Of a DNA stretch of 64,000 nucleotides, positions 18,252 through 26,447 are shown piece after piece. The position numbers and the translations under genes were made by a program. Source of the DNA: Planobispora longispora (lineage in GTDB: Bacteria; Actinomycetota; Actinomycetes; Streptosporangiales; Streptosporangiaceae); contig NZ_BOOH01000021.1 of NCBI RefSeq assembly GCF_016863135.1, positions 310,001 to 374,000 of the forward strand. The letters run 5' to 3'. The first letter of the stretch is position 1, and every line of letters begins with the position of its first letter. A model generated the notes under the pieces. That model was given only the letters and a program-made list of their open reading frames with translations. It was not told the origin of the DNA and ran no database searches.

Positions 18252-19508
18252 GTGAGTTCTCTTTCCAGTGTCGACCCGCAGATCGCCGAGCTCGTCAAGG
18301 CCGAGGAGCGCCGGCAGTCCGACACCGTCAAGCTGATCGCCTCGGAGAACTACGTCTCCAAGGCGGTGCTCGAAGCGACGGGGACCGTCCTCACCAACAA
18401 GTACTCCGAGGGCTACCCCGGCAAGCGCTACTACGAGGGCCAGCAGGTCATCGACCAGATCGAGACCCTGGCCATCGAGCGGGCCAAGTCGCTGTTCGGC
18501 GTGAACCACGCCAACGTCCAGCCCTACTCGGGCTCGCCCGCGAACCTCGCCGTCTACATGGCCTTCCTCAGCCCGGGCGACACCGTGATGGGCATGGGCC
18601 TGCCCTTCGGCGGCCACCTCACCCACGGCTGGTCGGTCTCGGCCACCGGCAAGTGGTTCAACCCGGTCCGGTACGGCGTGCGCAAGGACACCGGCCGCGT
18701 CGACATGGACGAGGTCCGCGAGATCGCCCTGCGCGAGCGTCCCAAGCTGATCTTCTGCGGCGGCACCGCGATCCCGCGCACCATCGACTTCCCGGCCTTC
18801 GCCGAGATCGCCCGCGAGGTCGGCGCCGTCCTCGCGGCCGACATCGCGCACATCGCCGGCCTCGTCGCCGGCGGCGCCCACCCGTCGCCGGTCGGCCACG
18901 CCGACGTCATCTCCACCACGACGCACAAGACGCTGCGCGGCCCCCGCGGCGCCATGCTCATGGCCACCTCCGACGAGCACGCCGCCGCGCTGAACAAGGC
19001 GGTCTTCCCCGGCCTGCAGGGCGGCCCGCACAACCACACCACCGCGGCCATCGCGGTGGCGCTCAAGGAGGCCGCCACCGACGACTTCAGGGCCTACGCC
19101 CACCAGGTCGTCGCGAACGCCCGGGCGCTGGCCGAGGAGCTGGCCGCCCGCGGGTTCGACCTGGTCTCCGGCGGCACCGACAACCACCTGATCCTGATGG
19201 ACCTGACCCCCAAGGGCATCGGCGGCAAGCCCGCCGCGCAGGCGCTGGACCGGGCGGGCCTGGAGACCAACTACAACACCGTGCCGTTCGACACGCGCAA
19301 GCCGTTCGACCCCTCGGGCATCCGGATCGGCACCGCCGGCGTGACCAGCCGGGGTATGGGCGAGGACGAGATGCGCCAGATCGGCGCCTGGATCGACCAG
19401 GTCGTCACCGCGCTGGCCAAGGGCGAGGACGAGGCCGAGCACGCCGTCACCCGCGTCGCGGGCGAAGTGCGCGAGCTGACCTCCCGCTTCCCGGCCCCGG
19501 GTCTGTAG
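18252..19508 (+). CDS. glyA: serine hydroxymethyltransferase
   Basis: PLP enzyme that interconverts serine and glycine with tetrahydrofolate, the main source of one-carbon units. The PLP Lys lies in STTTHKTLRGPRG. Other family blocks are KLIASENYVS, YSEGYPGKRYYEG, VQPYSGSPANLAVY and GIRIGTAGVTSRG. With the GTG at 18252 the protein has 418 residues, the normal size; ATG codons at 18222 and 18231 would add ten or fewer residues with poorer ribosome sites. GAAGG precedes the GTG. A ZTP riboswitch upstream ties expression to folate status, and a 12-bp hairpin follows the stop. Confidence 0.96.
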   Translation: MSSLSSVDPQIAELVKAEERRQSDTVKLIASENYVSKAVLEATGTVLTNKYSEGYPGKRYYEGQQVIDQIETLAIERAKSLFGVNHANVQPYSGSPANLAVYMAFLSPGDTVMGMGLPFGGHLTHGWSVSATGKWFNPVRYGVRKDTGRVDMDEVREIALRERPKLIFCGGTAIPRTIDFPAFAEIAREVGAVLAADIAHIAGLVAGGAHPSPVGHADVISTTTHKTLRGPRGAMLMATSDEHAAALNKAVFPGLQGGPHNHTTAAIAVALKEAATDDFRAYAHQVVANARALAEELAARGFDLVSGGTDNHLILMDLTPKGIGGKPAAQALDRAGLETNYNTVPFDTRKPFDPSGIRIGTAGVTSRGMGEDEMRQIGAWIDQVVTALAKGEDEAEHAVTRVAGEVRELTSRFPAPGL

Positions 19509-19520
19509 GGCGCGTGCGCT

Positions 19521-19559
19521 CCGGAGGCCGGGCGGGAGGGATGTCCCCCCGGCCTCCGG
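19521..19559 (+). terminator. glyA terminator hairpin
   Basis: CCGGAGGCCGGG (19521-19532) and CCCGGCCTCCGG (19548-19559) form a perfect 12-bp stem 13 bases after the glyA stop, without a U-tract. Confidence 0.75.
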
Positions 19560-19664
19560 GCGCCCGCGTTAATCGTTTGTGATCGCGAGCCGGACCTGCG
19601 CTATAGTTGGTCCGGCTTCGCCGCTCCGTCGCAGGGGCGGCCACGACATCGGGAGGTGAGGACT

Positions 19665-19718
19665 ATGCGGGTCTTTCTGACGACCATGCCGTCCGTCAAC
19701 CTCCGGGTGTCCGCCTAG
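19665..19718 (+). CDS. 17-residue leader ORF upstream of rsgA
   Basis: An ATG at 19665 follows a near-ideal ribosome site GGGAGGTGAGG (19651-19661). It opens a 17-codon ORF, MRVFLTTMPSVNLRVSA, ending in TAG at 19716-19718. The stop is 48 bases before the rsgA GTG. rsgA itself has a poor ribosome site, so the strong site belongs to this ORF. Its last codons (19703-19712) are complementary to a downstream element that can also pair with the rsgA start. It is therefore a probable regulatory uORF. I do not recognise the peptide as one of the known Cys leaders. Confidence 0.7.
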   Translation: MRVFLTTMPSVNLRVSA

Positions 19719-19772
19719 CTCGTCTCCGACACGGGACACCCGGCTTTCGAAGCCTCACAAAAGGGTGTGTCC
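19703..19772 (+). promoter_or_regulatory. alternative RNA stems controlling the rsgA start
   Basis: CCGGGTGTCC (19703-19712, inside the leader ORF) is the exact complement of GGACACCCGG (19734-19743). The same central element can instead pair through ACACCC (19736-19741) with GGGTGT (19763-19768), which includes the rsgA start codon GTG at 19767. The two pairings exclude each other, the layout of a translation-coupled switch. This is predicted from sequence only. Confidence 0.55.
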
Positions 19773-20894
19773 ACGTTGTCCTCACCAGTTCTGTCTGGTT
19801 CCTACGATCTCTCCTCGCTCGGCTGGAACGACTCCCTCGCCACCGAGCTCCCCACCGGTACGATCCCCGCCCGGGTGTCCCGCGTCGACCGCGGCGCCGC
19901 CGAGGTGCTCTGCGCCGACGGTCATCTCCAGGTCCACTACAGTGCCCGGGTGCGCCGGGCCGCCGCCGACGACCCGGTGGCCCTGCCCTGCGTGGGCGAC
20001 TGGGCCGCGCTCCGGCAGTTGCCCGAGGGGCGCTTCGAGCTGGAGGCGCTGCTGCCGCGCCGCACCGCCTTCGTCCGCGGCGGGGTGGGCCGCACCTCGC
20101 GGGGCGGCCTGTCCGACGACTCCCAGGGGCAGGTGCTCGCCGCCAACGTCGACGTCGTCTTCGTGGCCGAGCCCGCCCTGCACGCCACCGACACCGCGGA
20201 CCTGGGCCGGATCGAGCGGCTGCTCGCGCTGGCCTGGGAGAGCGGCGGGCAGCCGGTGGTGCTCATCACCAAGGCGGATCTCCTCAGCGAGAGCCTGGAG
20301 TTCCTGCTGGACGAGGTCGCCACGGCCGCGCCCGGCGTCGACGTGCACGCGGTCTCCTCCCTCACCGGGGAGGGCGTGGAGATCGTCCGCGGCTACCTGG
20401 GCGGCACCCGCACCGCCGTGGTGCTGGGCGCCTCGGGCGCGGGAAAGTCGACTCTGGTCAACGCCCTCGCGGGGGCGGAGGTGATGGAGACCCAGCAGGT
20501 CCGCGCCGGTGACGGCAGGGGGCGGCACACCACCGTGCACCGGGAGCTCATCCCGCTCGACGGCGGCGGCCTCGTCATCGACACGCCGGGCATCCGCCGC
20601 ATCGGCCTGTACGACATGGGCGAGGGCGTGGACATGGTCTTCGCCGACATCGAGGAGCTGGCCGCGCGGTGCAGGTTCGCCGACTGCGCCCACGCCACCG
20701 AGCCCGGATGCGCGGTCATCGCCGCGATCGAGGACGGCACGCTCCCCGAACGCCGGCTGGCCAGCTGGAACAAGCTGCAGCGGGAGGCGGCGTGGATGGC
20801 CTCACGCACCGACGCGCGGCTCCGCAAGGAGCTGCAGAACAGGTGGAAGGTCATCCACAAGGAGATGCGGAAGCCGGGGCGCAACCGTCCGTAA
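19767..20894 (+). CDS. rsgA: ribosome small subunit GTPase RsgA
   Basis: Circularly permuted GTPase that checks and matures the 30S subunit. The order G4-G1-G3 is visible: TKAD, GASGAGKST, then DTPG. An N-terminal OB-fold (about 30-100) precedes it and a zinc knuckle follows (CRFADCAHATEPGC). The C-terminal helix is basic (RKELQNRWKVIHKEMRK), suited to RNA binding. At 375 residues it is slightly longer than E. coli RsgA. The GTG at 19767 has only AAGGG immediately in front, too close to be an efficient ribosome site, which fits dependence on the upstream leader ORF. Confidence 0.94.
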   Translation: MSTLSSPVLSGSYDLSSLGWNDSLATELPTGTIPARVSRVDRGAAEVLCADGHLQVHYSARVRRAAADDPVALPCVGDWAALRQLPEGRFELEALLPRRTAFVRGGVGRTSRGGLSDDSQGQVLAANVDVVFVAEPALHATDTADLGRIERLLALAWESGGQPVVLITKADLLSESLEFLLDEVATAAPGVDVHAVSSLTGEGVEIVRGYLGGTRTAVVLGASGAGKSTLVNALAGAEVMETQQVRAGDGRGRHTTVHRELIPLDGGGLVIDTPGIRRIGLYDMGEGVDMVFADIEELAARCRFADCAHATEPGCAVIAAIEDGTLPERRLASWNKLQREAAWMASRTDARLRKELQNRWKVIHKEMRKPGRNRP

Positions 20895-21006
20895 GGGGAG
20901 GACGGAGCGCGGCCGTCCGGAAGCGGGGACCGGAAGGCCGTGAGGGGAGACCGGAAGGTGCCCGCTCCTGACCGGGGCGGGCCCGCCGGGCCTCGACACG
21001 AAACAG

Positions 21007-21041
21007 CGTGTGATCTCGCAGGACGTCAGCGAGATCACACG
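21007..21041. terminator. bidirectional terminator between rsgA and whiB
   Basis: CGTGTGATCTCGC (21007-21019) and GCGAGATCACACG (21029-21041) form a perfect 13-bp stem with a 9-base loop between two convergent genes, so it can serve both strands. Confidence 0.8.
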
Positions 21042-21069
21042 TTGCGAGGGAAGCCGGGTGGAGGTTGTA

Positions 21070-21384
21070 TCAGGCGACGGCGCTGATGCCGGCGCTGGCG
21101 GCGCGGCGCATGCGACGACGGCGCTCGGAGGCGCGCTCGTCCTCGTTCAGCCCGCCCCAGGTGCCGTACTTCTCCGGACGGGACAGCGCGTAGTCAAGGC
21201 ACTCGGCGCGAACGGGGCACTGGCCGCAGATGGCCTTGGCCTTACGCTCGCGGATGTCACGCTCGGGCTGACGCTCACCATCGGGACCGAAGAAGAGCAC
21301 AAGGTCCTCACCCCGGCACGCGGCGTCATCCTGCCAGCCCCAGCTGGGGCGAGGACGGGCGATCTGCCGACGTACCTGAGACAT
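21070..21384 (-). CDS. WhiB-family iron-sulfur transcription regulator
   Basis: A 104-residue Wbl protein that binds a [4Fe-4S] cluster and typically partners with the principal sigma factor. The four ligands are Cys23, Cys53, Cys56 and Cys62 (AACRGEDL, ICGQCPVRAEC). The GTWGGLNEDER turn and a basic C-terminus (RRRRMRRAAS) complete the family pattern. It does not have the AT-hook of WhiB7, and I cannot assign it to one Wbl subclass with confidence. The ATG at 21384 gives the standard size; the frame is open further upstream without a better start. It stands alone with a terminator hairpin downstream. Confidence 0.93.
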   Translation of the reverse strand: MSQVRRQIARPRPSWGWQDDAACRGEDLVLFFGPDGERQPERDIRERKAKAICGQCPVRAECLDYALSRPEKYGTWGGLNEDERASERRRRMRRAASAGISAVA

Positions 21385-21488
21385 GAGAAAACCACCTTCT
21401 AGTGAGAAGTATTTCGGGTTACTACCGCATTGGACGCTTTTGACGTCCCTGGAGCCAACGCGTGGATCGACCGCGATGTTCCCTCTAA

Positions 21489-22427
21489 TCAGGTCAGAGC
21501 GGGCGTGGCGTACAGCACAGGCGTGAGCCTGTCCAGCGCGACCAGCCGATAGGTGGTGATCGTGTCGGCGCAAGCCGTACCACATGGCGTTGGCAACGTC
21601 ATGGGTTCAACCACTACCCGAAAACGGGCGTCGCCACCGAGCACGATGACTTCGGTGACGTCGCCGTCCGACCTGGAGGACTCCGCGGCCACTCCGCCGA
21701 CCGAGAGCTCTCCCGTGTGGGAACGGACAAAGTGCTCGGCGGCTTGCAGCGGCTCTGGGATGCCTGCGCGTCCCCGGAAACGGTCGAGAATCACCTCGCC
21801 GGACCGGTACGCGTCGGCTGCTGCGATCGCAGCAGCCTGAGACATGCTGCCGTAGTAGAGCCCGTGTGGCAAGCACACGAGATTGGCGGCGTATCGATCG
21901 CCGCCAACATGTGATGTTTCCCATACTCTGTCCGGCAAAACCTCTGCCAGTGAACGAGCGAGGGGAAGTCCAATGCGGGCGCAGCACGCGTTGCGCTTGG
22001 CGTGCGTACAGACCAGGAAAACCGGCTCACTTACAAGTATGCAGGACTCCGGGAGCACTCCGGCCACCAGAGCGTCCAGGTCAAGATCGTCCGCACTCTC
22101 GATGACGGCCTCGGCGATCCAGGGCTCGGCGGCCGTGGAGTCGGCGACCATGACGTATATGTCCTGGTCCACGGGGGTCCTGCGGCCGGGGCGGCGGATG
22201 AGCTGGGGCCGGATCCCGAGGCTCGCGGCCCTTTTGATAAGGGTGTGGACGTCCTCGGGCAGCCGGCAGTCTTCCAGGTGGGACGCCCACGGGCCGGGAT
22301 GCTCGATGAGCAGCCAGTGGCGGGCCCCGACCGTCGCGCTGGCGTGGACGGGCAGGCCGCCGGTATGGCAGCCGGAGGGGTGCGCGCACCCCTTGACCGC
22401 CCTGCCGGGAACGTTCGCCGTCGTCAC
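21489..22427 (-). CDS. sucrase/ferredoxin-like protein, iron-regulated
   Basis: A 312-residue member of the Suc_Fer-like (thioredoxin-fold [2Fe-2S]) family. Key blocks are FLVCTHAKRNACCARIGLPLA and ETSHVGGDRYAANLVCLPHGLYYG. Other Cys lie in the N-terminal GCAHPSGCHTGG. The C-terminal part is variable, without a FAD domain. An iron box directly upstream shows that it belongs to the iron-starvation regulon, so a role in siderophore-iron release or iron-sulfur repair is more likely than sucrose metabolism. The GTG at 22427 follows GGGGGAG. Its GC content is lower than that of its neighbours, which may hint at older transfer. Confidence 0.85.
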   Translation of the reverse strand: MTTANVPGRAVKGCAHPSGCHTGGLPVHASATVGARHWLLIEHPGPWASHLEDCRLPEDVHTLIKRAASLGIRPQLIRRPGRRTPVDQDIYVMVADSTAAEPWIAEAVIESADDLDLDALVAGVLPESCILVSEPVFLVCTHAKRNACCARIGLPLARSLAEVLPDRVWETSHVGGDRYAANLVCLPHGLYYGSMSQAAAIAAADAYRSGEVILDRFRGRAGIPEPLQAAEHFVRSHTGELSVGGVAAESSRSDGDVTEVIVLGGDARFRVVVEPMTLPTPCGTACADTITTYRLVALDRLTPVLYATPALT

Positions 22428-22446
22428 ACACTCCCCCTATCCAGTC

Positions 22447-22465
22447 TTAGGTAAGACTAACCTAA
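22447..22465 (-). promoter_or_regulatory. DmdR/IdeR-type iron box
   Basis: TTAGGTAAGACTAACCTAA matches the 19-bp DtxR-family operator consensus TTAGGTTAGGCTAACCTAA at 17 of 19 positions. It lies 20 bp before the start of the sucrase/ferredoxin-like gene, where bound iron-loaded repressor would block the promoter. Confidence 0.9.
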
Positions 22466-22520
22466 CGGATACAAGGGTCTGGGATGGGGGGTGAAGACTC
22501 CCAAGGGTGGGTAAAGACCT

Positions 22521-24131
22521 CTATTCCTCGTAGGTGAGGGCCGCCTCCGCCGCGGGGAGCGCCGCCTCCCGGTCGCCGGGGACCAGCCCGATCCGGGTCC
22601 GCCGGTCCAGCAGGTCCGAGGCGTCCAGCGCCCCCTCGTGCCGGACCGCCCAGACGAGCTCGGCCAGGGTGACCCCGGTCGGCAGCGGCTCTGCCAGCGC
22701 CGGGTCCCGCTCCGCCAGCGCGCGCACGTCCCGCGCCTCGCTCCCGTAGCGCTCCACCAGCCGCGCGGGCGCGCCGGAGCCGGGGCCCACCGGTCGCGCG
22801 GGCGCCCCGGCTCCGGCGGGGAGGGCGCCGACCAGGGGCAGCCGCGCCGTACGGCTCCCGCCGGCCCCCAGTCCGCGCAGCCGGACGGCGCGGTCCACCG
22901 CCTCCTCGGCCATCCGCCGGTAGGTGGTCAGCTTGCCGCCCACGATGGTGACCACCCCGTCCGCGGAGGTGAGCAGCGCGTGCTTCCTGGACAGGTCGGC
23001 GGTGCGCGCCACGCGTCCCCCCGCGCGTTCCTCCGCGGCCAGCAGCGGGCGCAGCCCGGCGAAGGTCCCGGCCACCTCCTCGCGGCGGACCGCCGTGCCC
23101 AGCACCGAGTTGAGCACGCCGAGCAGGAACGTCACGTCCTCCTCCGGGGCCTCGGCGACGTCCGGGACCGGCCCCTCCACCGGCTCGTCGGTCAGGCCGA
23201 CGTAGATCCGCCCGTCGGCCTGGGGGAGGACCAGCGCGAAGCGGTTGCTCTCCCCGGGGATCGGGACGTGCAGCCCGGCCCGCAGCCCCGGCAGGGTCTC
23301 CGGCCGCAGCACCAGGTGGGTGCCGCGCGAGGGCCGCAGCCGGATGGCCGGATCGAGCCCGGCGGCCCAGACCCCCGCGGCGTTGATCACCGCTCTCGCC
23401 CGGATCGTGAAGGTCTCCCCGGTGAGCTCGTCCCGGACCCGCGCCTCCCGGCCGCCGAGCTCCAGCGCCCGGCACCGGGTCAGGATCCTGGCGCCGTGCG
23501 CGGCGGCCGTCCTGGCCAGCGCGACCACCAGCCGGGCGTCGTCGATCAGCCGCCCGTCCCAGGAGAGCAGGGCCCCGCGCAGGCCGTGCGGGCTCAGCGG
23601 GGCGGCGAGCTCCAGGGCCCGGGAGGCGGAGATCCGCGAGGGGCCGGGCAGCAGGCGGTGCGGGGTGCCGGCCGCGATGCGCAGCCCGTCGCCGAGCCGG
23701 TAGCCGGCCATCACCGTCGCCGCCTGCGCGGAGGAGACCGCCGGGGTCAGCGGGAGCAGGTACGGCTGCGCCCGCACCAGGTGCGGCGCGGTGCGCCGGA
23801 GCAGCACGCCGCGCTCGACGGCGCTCTCGTAGGCCACCCCGACCTGCCCCTTGGCGAGGTAGCGCAGGCCGCCGTGGATCATCTTGGAGCTCCACCGGGA
23901 GGTGCCGAAGGCGAGGTCGCAGGCGTCGATCGCGGCCACCGACAGGCCGCGCGAGGCGGCGTCGAGTGCGGCTCCCGCGCCGGTGGCGCCCAGCCCGACC
24001 ACCAGCACGTCGACGGTCGGGCCGCCGGCCAGCTCGGCGAGCTCGCGGGAGCGGCGGGCGGCGTTGAGGGAGGACGCGGCGTCCAGGGGGGACTTCGCGC
24101 CGGCGGGATCGAGGGGGGACGGGGGCTTCAC
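22521..24131 (-). CDS. glpD: FAD-dependent glycerol-3-phosphate dehydrogenase
   Basis: Oxidises glycerol-3-phosphate to dihydroxyacetone phosphate at the membrane and passes electrons to quinone. The N-terminal dinucleotide fold is VDVLVVGLGATGAGAALDAASRG; RWSSKMIHGGLRYLAKGQ and SRKHALLTSADGVVTIVGGKLTTYRRMAEEAVD are the family signatures. The C-terminal helical domain (SEARDVRALAERDP ... VWAVRHEGALDASDLLDRRTRIGL) is present. The 536-residue form starts at the GTG that overlaps the TetR stop as GTGA. A Pro/Ala/Gly-rich insert breaks the region before the C-terminal domain. Coupling to the TetR gene suggests that the regulator controls its own operon. Confidence 0.92.
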   Translation of the reverse strand: MKPPSPLDPAGAKSPLDAASSLNAARRSRELAELAGGPTVDVLVVGLGATGAGAALDAASRGLSVAAIDACDLAFGTSRWSSKMIHGGLRYLAKGQVGVAYESAVERGVLLRRTAPHLVRAQPYLLPLTPAVSSAQAATVMAGYRLGDGLRIAAGTPHRLLPGPSRISASRALELAAPLSPHGLRGALLSWDGRLIDDARLVVALARTAAAHGARILTRCRALELGGREARVRDELTGETFTIRARAVINAAGVWAAGLDPAIRLRPSRGTHLVLRPETLPGLRAGLHVPIPGESNRFALVLPQADGRIYVGLTDEPVEGPVPDVAEAPEEDVTFLLGVLNSVLGTAVRREEVAGTFAGLRPLLAAEERAGGRVARTADLSRKHALLTSADGVVTIVGGKLTTYRRMAEEAVDRAVRLRGLGAGGSRTARLPLVGALPAGAGAPARPVGPGSGAPARLVERYGSEARDVRALAERDPALAEPLPTGVTLAELVWAVRHEGALDASDLLDRRTRIGLVPGDREAALPAAEAALTYEE

Positions 24132-24745
24132 GGCGTCAGATACCTCTCCAGGAGTGCGGTCAGCTCGGCGTCCAGTTCCTCTTCGGTGACCGGGTCGAGC
24201 ATGGTGGGGCCGGAGATCAGGAAGGACTGGGCGGTCAGCAGCACGGCTCTGGCCATGGCCACGGGGTCGCCGGGCCGTACGGCGCCCCGCTCCTGGCCCC
24301 GCGTGATGCCGAGCTCGACCAGGGCGAGCATGGCGTCGTGGCTGGAGCCCCTGCGGTCCAGCAGGTACGGCAGGAGCAGCTCCGGGTCCACCTCGACGAT
24401 CTTGCGCCAGAGCGGGTGCCCGCGCAGCGCCCGCACCACCCCGGCCGCGGCGGGGACCGGGTCCTCGGTGGCGAAGCGCCCCGCGACGAGCACCCACTCG
24501 CGGGTCATCAGGTCGGCGACCAGGCTGCGCACGTCTGGCCAGTGGCGGTAGACGGTCATCCGGGACACCCCGGCCCGGCGCGCCACGTCGGTGAGCGTGG
24601 TGCGCCGCACCCCGACCGCGAGCACCACCTCGCGCGCCGCGTCGAGGACGGCGTCGCCGCGGCCCTCGCGGACGTCGGGCCCGCGGGGGGGCTCGCCGGG
24701 GTCCTCGTCGTGATCACTGACCGTATTGTGACGAATGGACGCCAT
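24128..24745 (-). CDS. TetR-family repressor, first gene of the glpD operon
   Basis: A 205-residue regulator. The HTH is TTLTDVARRAGVSRMTVYRHWPDVRSLVADLM; the remainder is the helical ligand domain. Its ATG at 24745 overlaps the 5' end of the divergent flavoprotein gene. There is no ribosome site; TACACT ends seven bases upstream, so the mRNA is probably leaderless. The same arrangement of glpD, a TetR gene and a divergent flavoprotein occurs, as I recall, in Mycobacterium tuberculosis (Rv2249c-Rv2251). The palindrome at 24725-24755 is its likely operator, covering both promoters. Confidence 0.88.
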   Translation of the reverse strand: MASIRHNTVSDHDEDPGEPPRGPDVREGRGDAVLDAAREVVLAVGVRRTTLTDVARRAGVSRMTVYRHWPDVRSLVADLMTREWVLVAGRFATEDPVPAAAGVVRALRGHPLWRKIVEVDPELLLPYLLDRRGSSHDAMLALVELGITRGQERGAVRPGDPVAMARAVLLTAQSFLISGPTMLDPVTEEELDAELTALLERYLTP

Positions 24746-24758
24746 ATGTCACAGTGTA
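24724..24758. promoter_or_regulatory. shared divergent promoter and palindrome containing both start codons
   Basis: The plus-strand -10 TATTGT (24724-24729) ends five bases before the ATG at 24735. The minus-strand -10 TACACT (24758-24753) ends seven bases before the ATG at 24745. ATTGTGAC (24725-24732) and GTCACAGT (24748-24755) are inverted repeats centred at 24740, the midpoint between the two ATGs; the core ATGG-ACG-CCAT is also symmetric. Confidence 0.7.
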
Positions 24759-26426
24759 GGGGTGGAAACTCATCGTGCGGAAGCAGTGACCCCGGCCGGA
24801 ACGGCGGACCGGGCGGTCCCGGAGGCCCCGGCGACTCCGGTCGCCGCCGCCGAACCGATGCTCTGGTCCGGCTGGGGCGATCCCGCCCGGGCCGCCGACC
24901 TGCCCGAACCGGTCCGCAAACTGCTCCAGGACATCCTGGGCGTGCGCGCGCCCGAGGCGCCGCCGGTGAACCTGGAGGAGGTGCGGCTGCCCGCCGCGAC
25001 GCTCCCCGCCGCCGTCCTCGCGGAGCTGGAGTCCGTCCTCGGCGCCGGGAACGTCCGCTCCGGCGACGAGGCCCGCGTCCGCCACACCCGGGGCAAGTCC
25101 ACCCCCGACCTGATGCGCATGCGCGCCGGGGACGGCTCCGACGCCCCCGACGCCGTGCTGCTGCCCGGCTCGCACGACGAGGTGCTGGAGCTGCTGCGGA
25201 TCTGCGCCGCGCACCGGGTCGCGGTGGTCCCGTTCGGCGGGGGCACCTCGGTCGTCGGCGGACTGACGCCGGCGCGTGAGGGGCATGCCGGGGTCGTCGC
25301 CCTCGACCTGGCCCGGCTCAACCGGCTCGTCTCGGTGGACGCCGAGTCGATGGTCGCGGAGCTGGAGCCGGGTCTGCGCGGGCCGCAGGCCGAGGAACTG
25401 CTGGCCGCCCACGAGCTCACCCTGGGGCACTTCCCGCAGTCGTTCGAGTACGCCACGCTGGGCGGCTTCGCCGCGGCCCGCTCCAGTGGCCAGGCCTCGG
25501 CCGGGTACGGCCGCTTCGACGACATGGTCGTCGGCATGACCGTGGCCACCCCGCGCGGCACCCTCGACCTCGGCCGCGCGCCCAAGTCCGCCGCCGGGCC
25601 CGACCTGCGCCAGGTGATCCTCGGCTCCGAGGGCGCCTTCGGGGTGATCACCTCGCTCCGGCTCCGGGTGCGCCGGGCCCCGGCCGTGCGGATCTACGAG
25701 GGCTGGCGGTTCGACTCCTTCGCCGCCGGCCGGGCGGCGCTGCGCCGCCTGGCCCAGGACGGCCCGCTCCCGACCGTGCTGCGCCTGTCCGACGAGACCG
25801 AGACGATGATCGGCCTGGCCAAGCCGGGCGAGCTCGGCGGCATGTCGTCGGGCGCGGGCTGCCTGGTGATCGCCGGCTACGAGGGCGATCCGCAGGAGGC
25901 CGCCGAGCGCCGCGAGCGGGCCGCCGCGGTCCTGGCCGGCCTCGGCGGGACCTGCCTGGGCGCCGAGCCCGGCGAGTCCTGGGCGCACGGCCGCTACTCG
26001 GCCCCCTACCTGCGCGACTCCCTGCTCGCCGCGGGCGCCACGGTGGAGACCCTGGAGACCGCCGGGTTCTGGTCCGCCCTGCCGCGCCTGTACGACGCCG
26101 TACGGCTCGCGCTGCACGGCGCGCTCGGCTCGCCGCTGGTGATGTGCCACATCTCCCACGTGTACGGCGCCGGCGCCTCGCTCTACTTCACGGTCGTCAC
26201 GGCCCAGAGCGAGGACCCGCTCGCCCAGTGGGAGGCCGCCAAGCGCTCGGTCAACGAGGCGATCGTCGCCGCGGGCGGCACGATCTCCCACCACCACGGC
26301 GTCGGCCGCGACCACCGCGACGCCTACGCCGCCGAGATCGGCGAGCTGGGCGTGGAGATCCTGCGCGGGATCAAGGAGCGCCTCGACCCCGAGGGCGTCC
26401 TCAACCCCGGCGTGCTCATCCCCTGA
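24735..26426 (+). CDS. FAD-binding oxidase, alkyl-DHAP synthase-like
   Basis: A 563-residue flavoprotein of the vanillyl-alcohol-oxidase type. The FAD-binding part reads VVPFGGGTSVVGGL, then TLGHFPQSFEYATLGGFAAARSSGQASAGYGRFDDMV and ILGSEGAFGVIT. The C-terminal ISHHHGVGRDH carries the HHH motif that is catalytic in alkyl-dihydroxyacetonephosphate synthase. Divergence from glpD, which yields DHAP, makes a DHAP-linked or ether-lipid reaction attractive, but acyl-DHAP use is not proven. The ATG at 24735 looks leaderless; a GTG at 24762 lacks a spaced ribosome site. Confidence 0.85.
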   Translation: MDAICHSVGVETHRAEAVTPAGTADRAVPEAPATPVAAAEPMLWSGWGDPARAADLPEPVRKLLQDILGVRAPEAPPVNLEEVRLPAATLPAAVLAELESVLGAGNVRSGDEARVRHTRGKSTPDLMRMRAGDGSDAPDAVLLPGSHDEVLELLRICAAHRVAVVPFGGGTSVVGGLTPAREGHAGVVALDLARLNRLVSVDAESMVAELEPGLRGPQAEELLAAHELTLGHFPQSFEYATLGGFAAARSSGQASAGYGRFDDMVVGMTVATPRGTLDLGRAPKSAAGPDLRQVILGSEGAFGVITSLRLRVRRAPAVRIYEGWRFDSFAAGRAALRRLAQDGPLPTVLRLSDETETMIGLAKPGELGGMSSGAGCLVIAGYEGDPQEAAERRERAAAVLAGLGGTCLGAEPGESWAHGRYSAPYLRDSLLAAGATVETLETAGFWSALPRLYDAVRLALHGALGSPLVMCHISHVYGAGASLYFTVVTAQSEDPLAQWEAAKRSVNEAIVAAGGTISHHHGVGRDHRDAYAAEIGELGVEILRGIKERLDPEGVLNPGVLIP

Positions 26427-26447
26427 GGCCGCGCCCCCGCCGGACGG

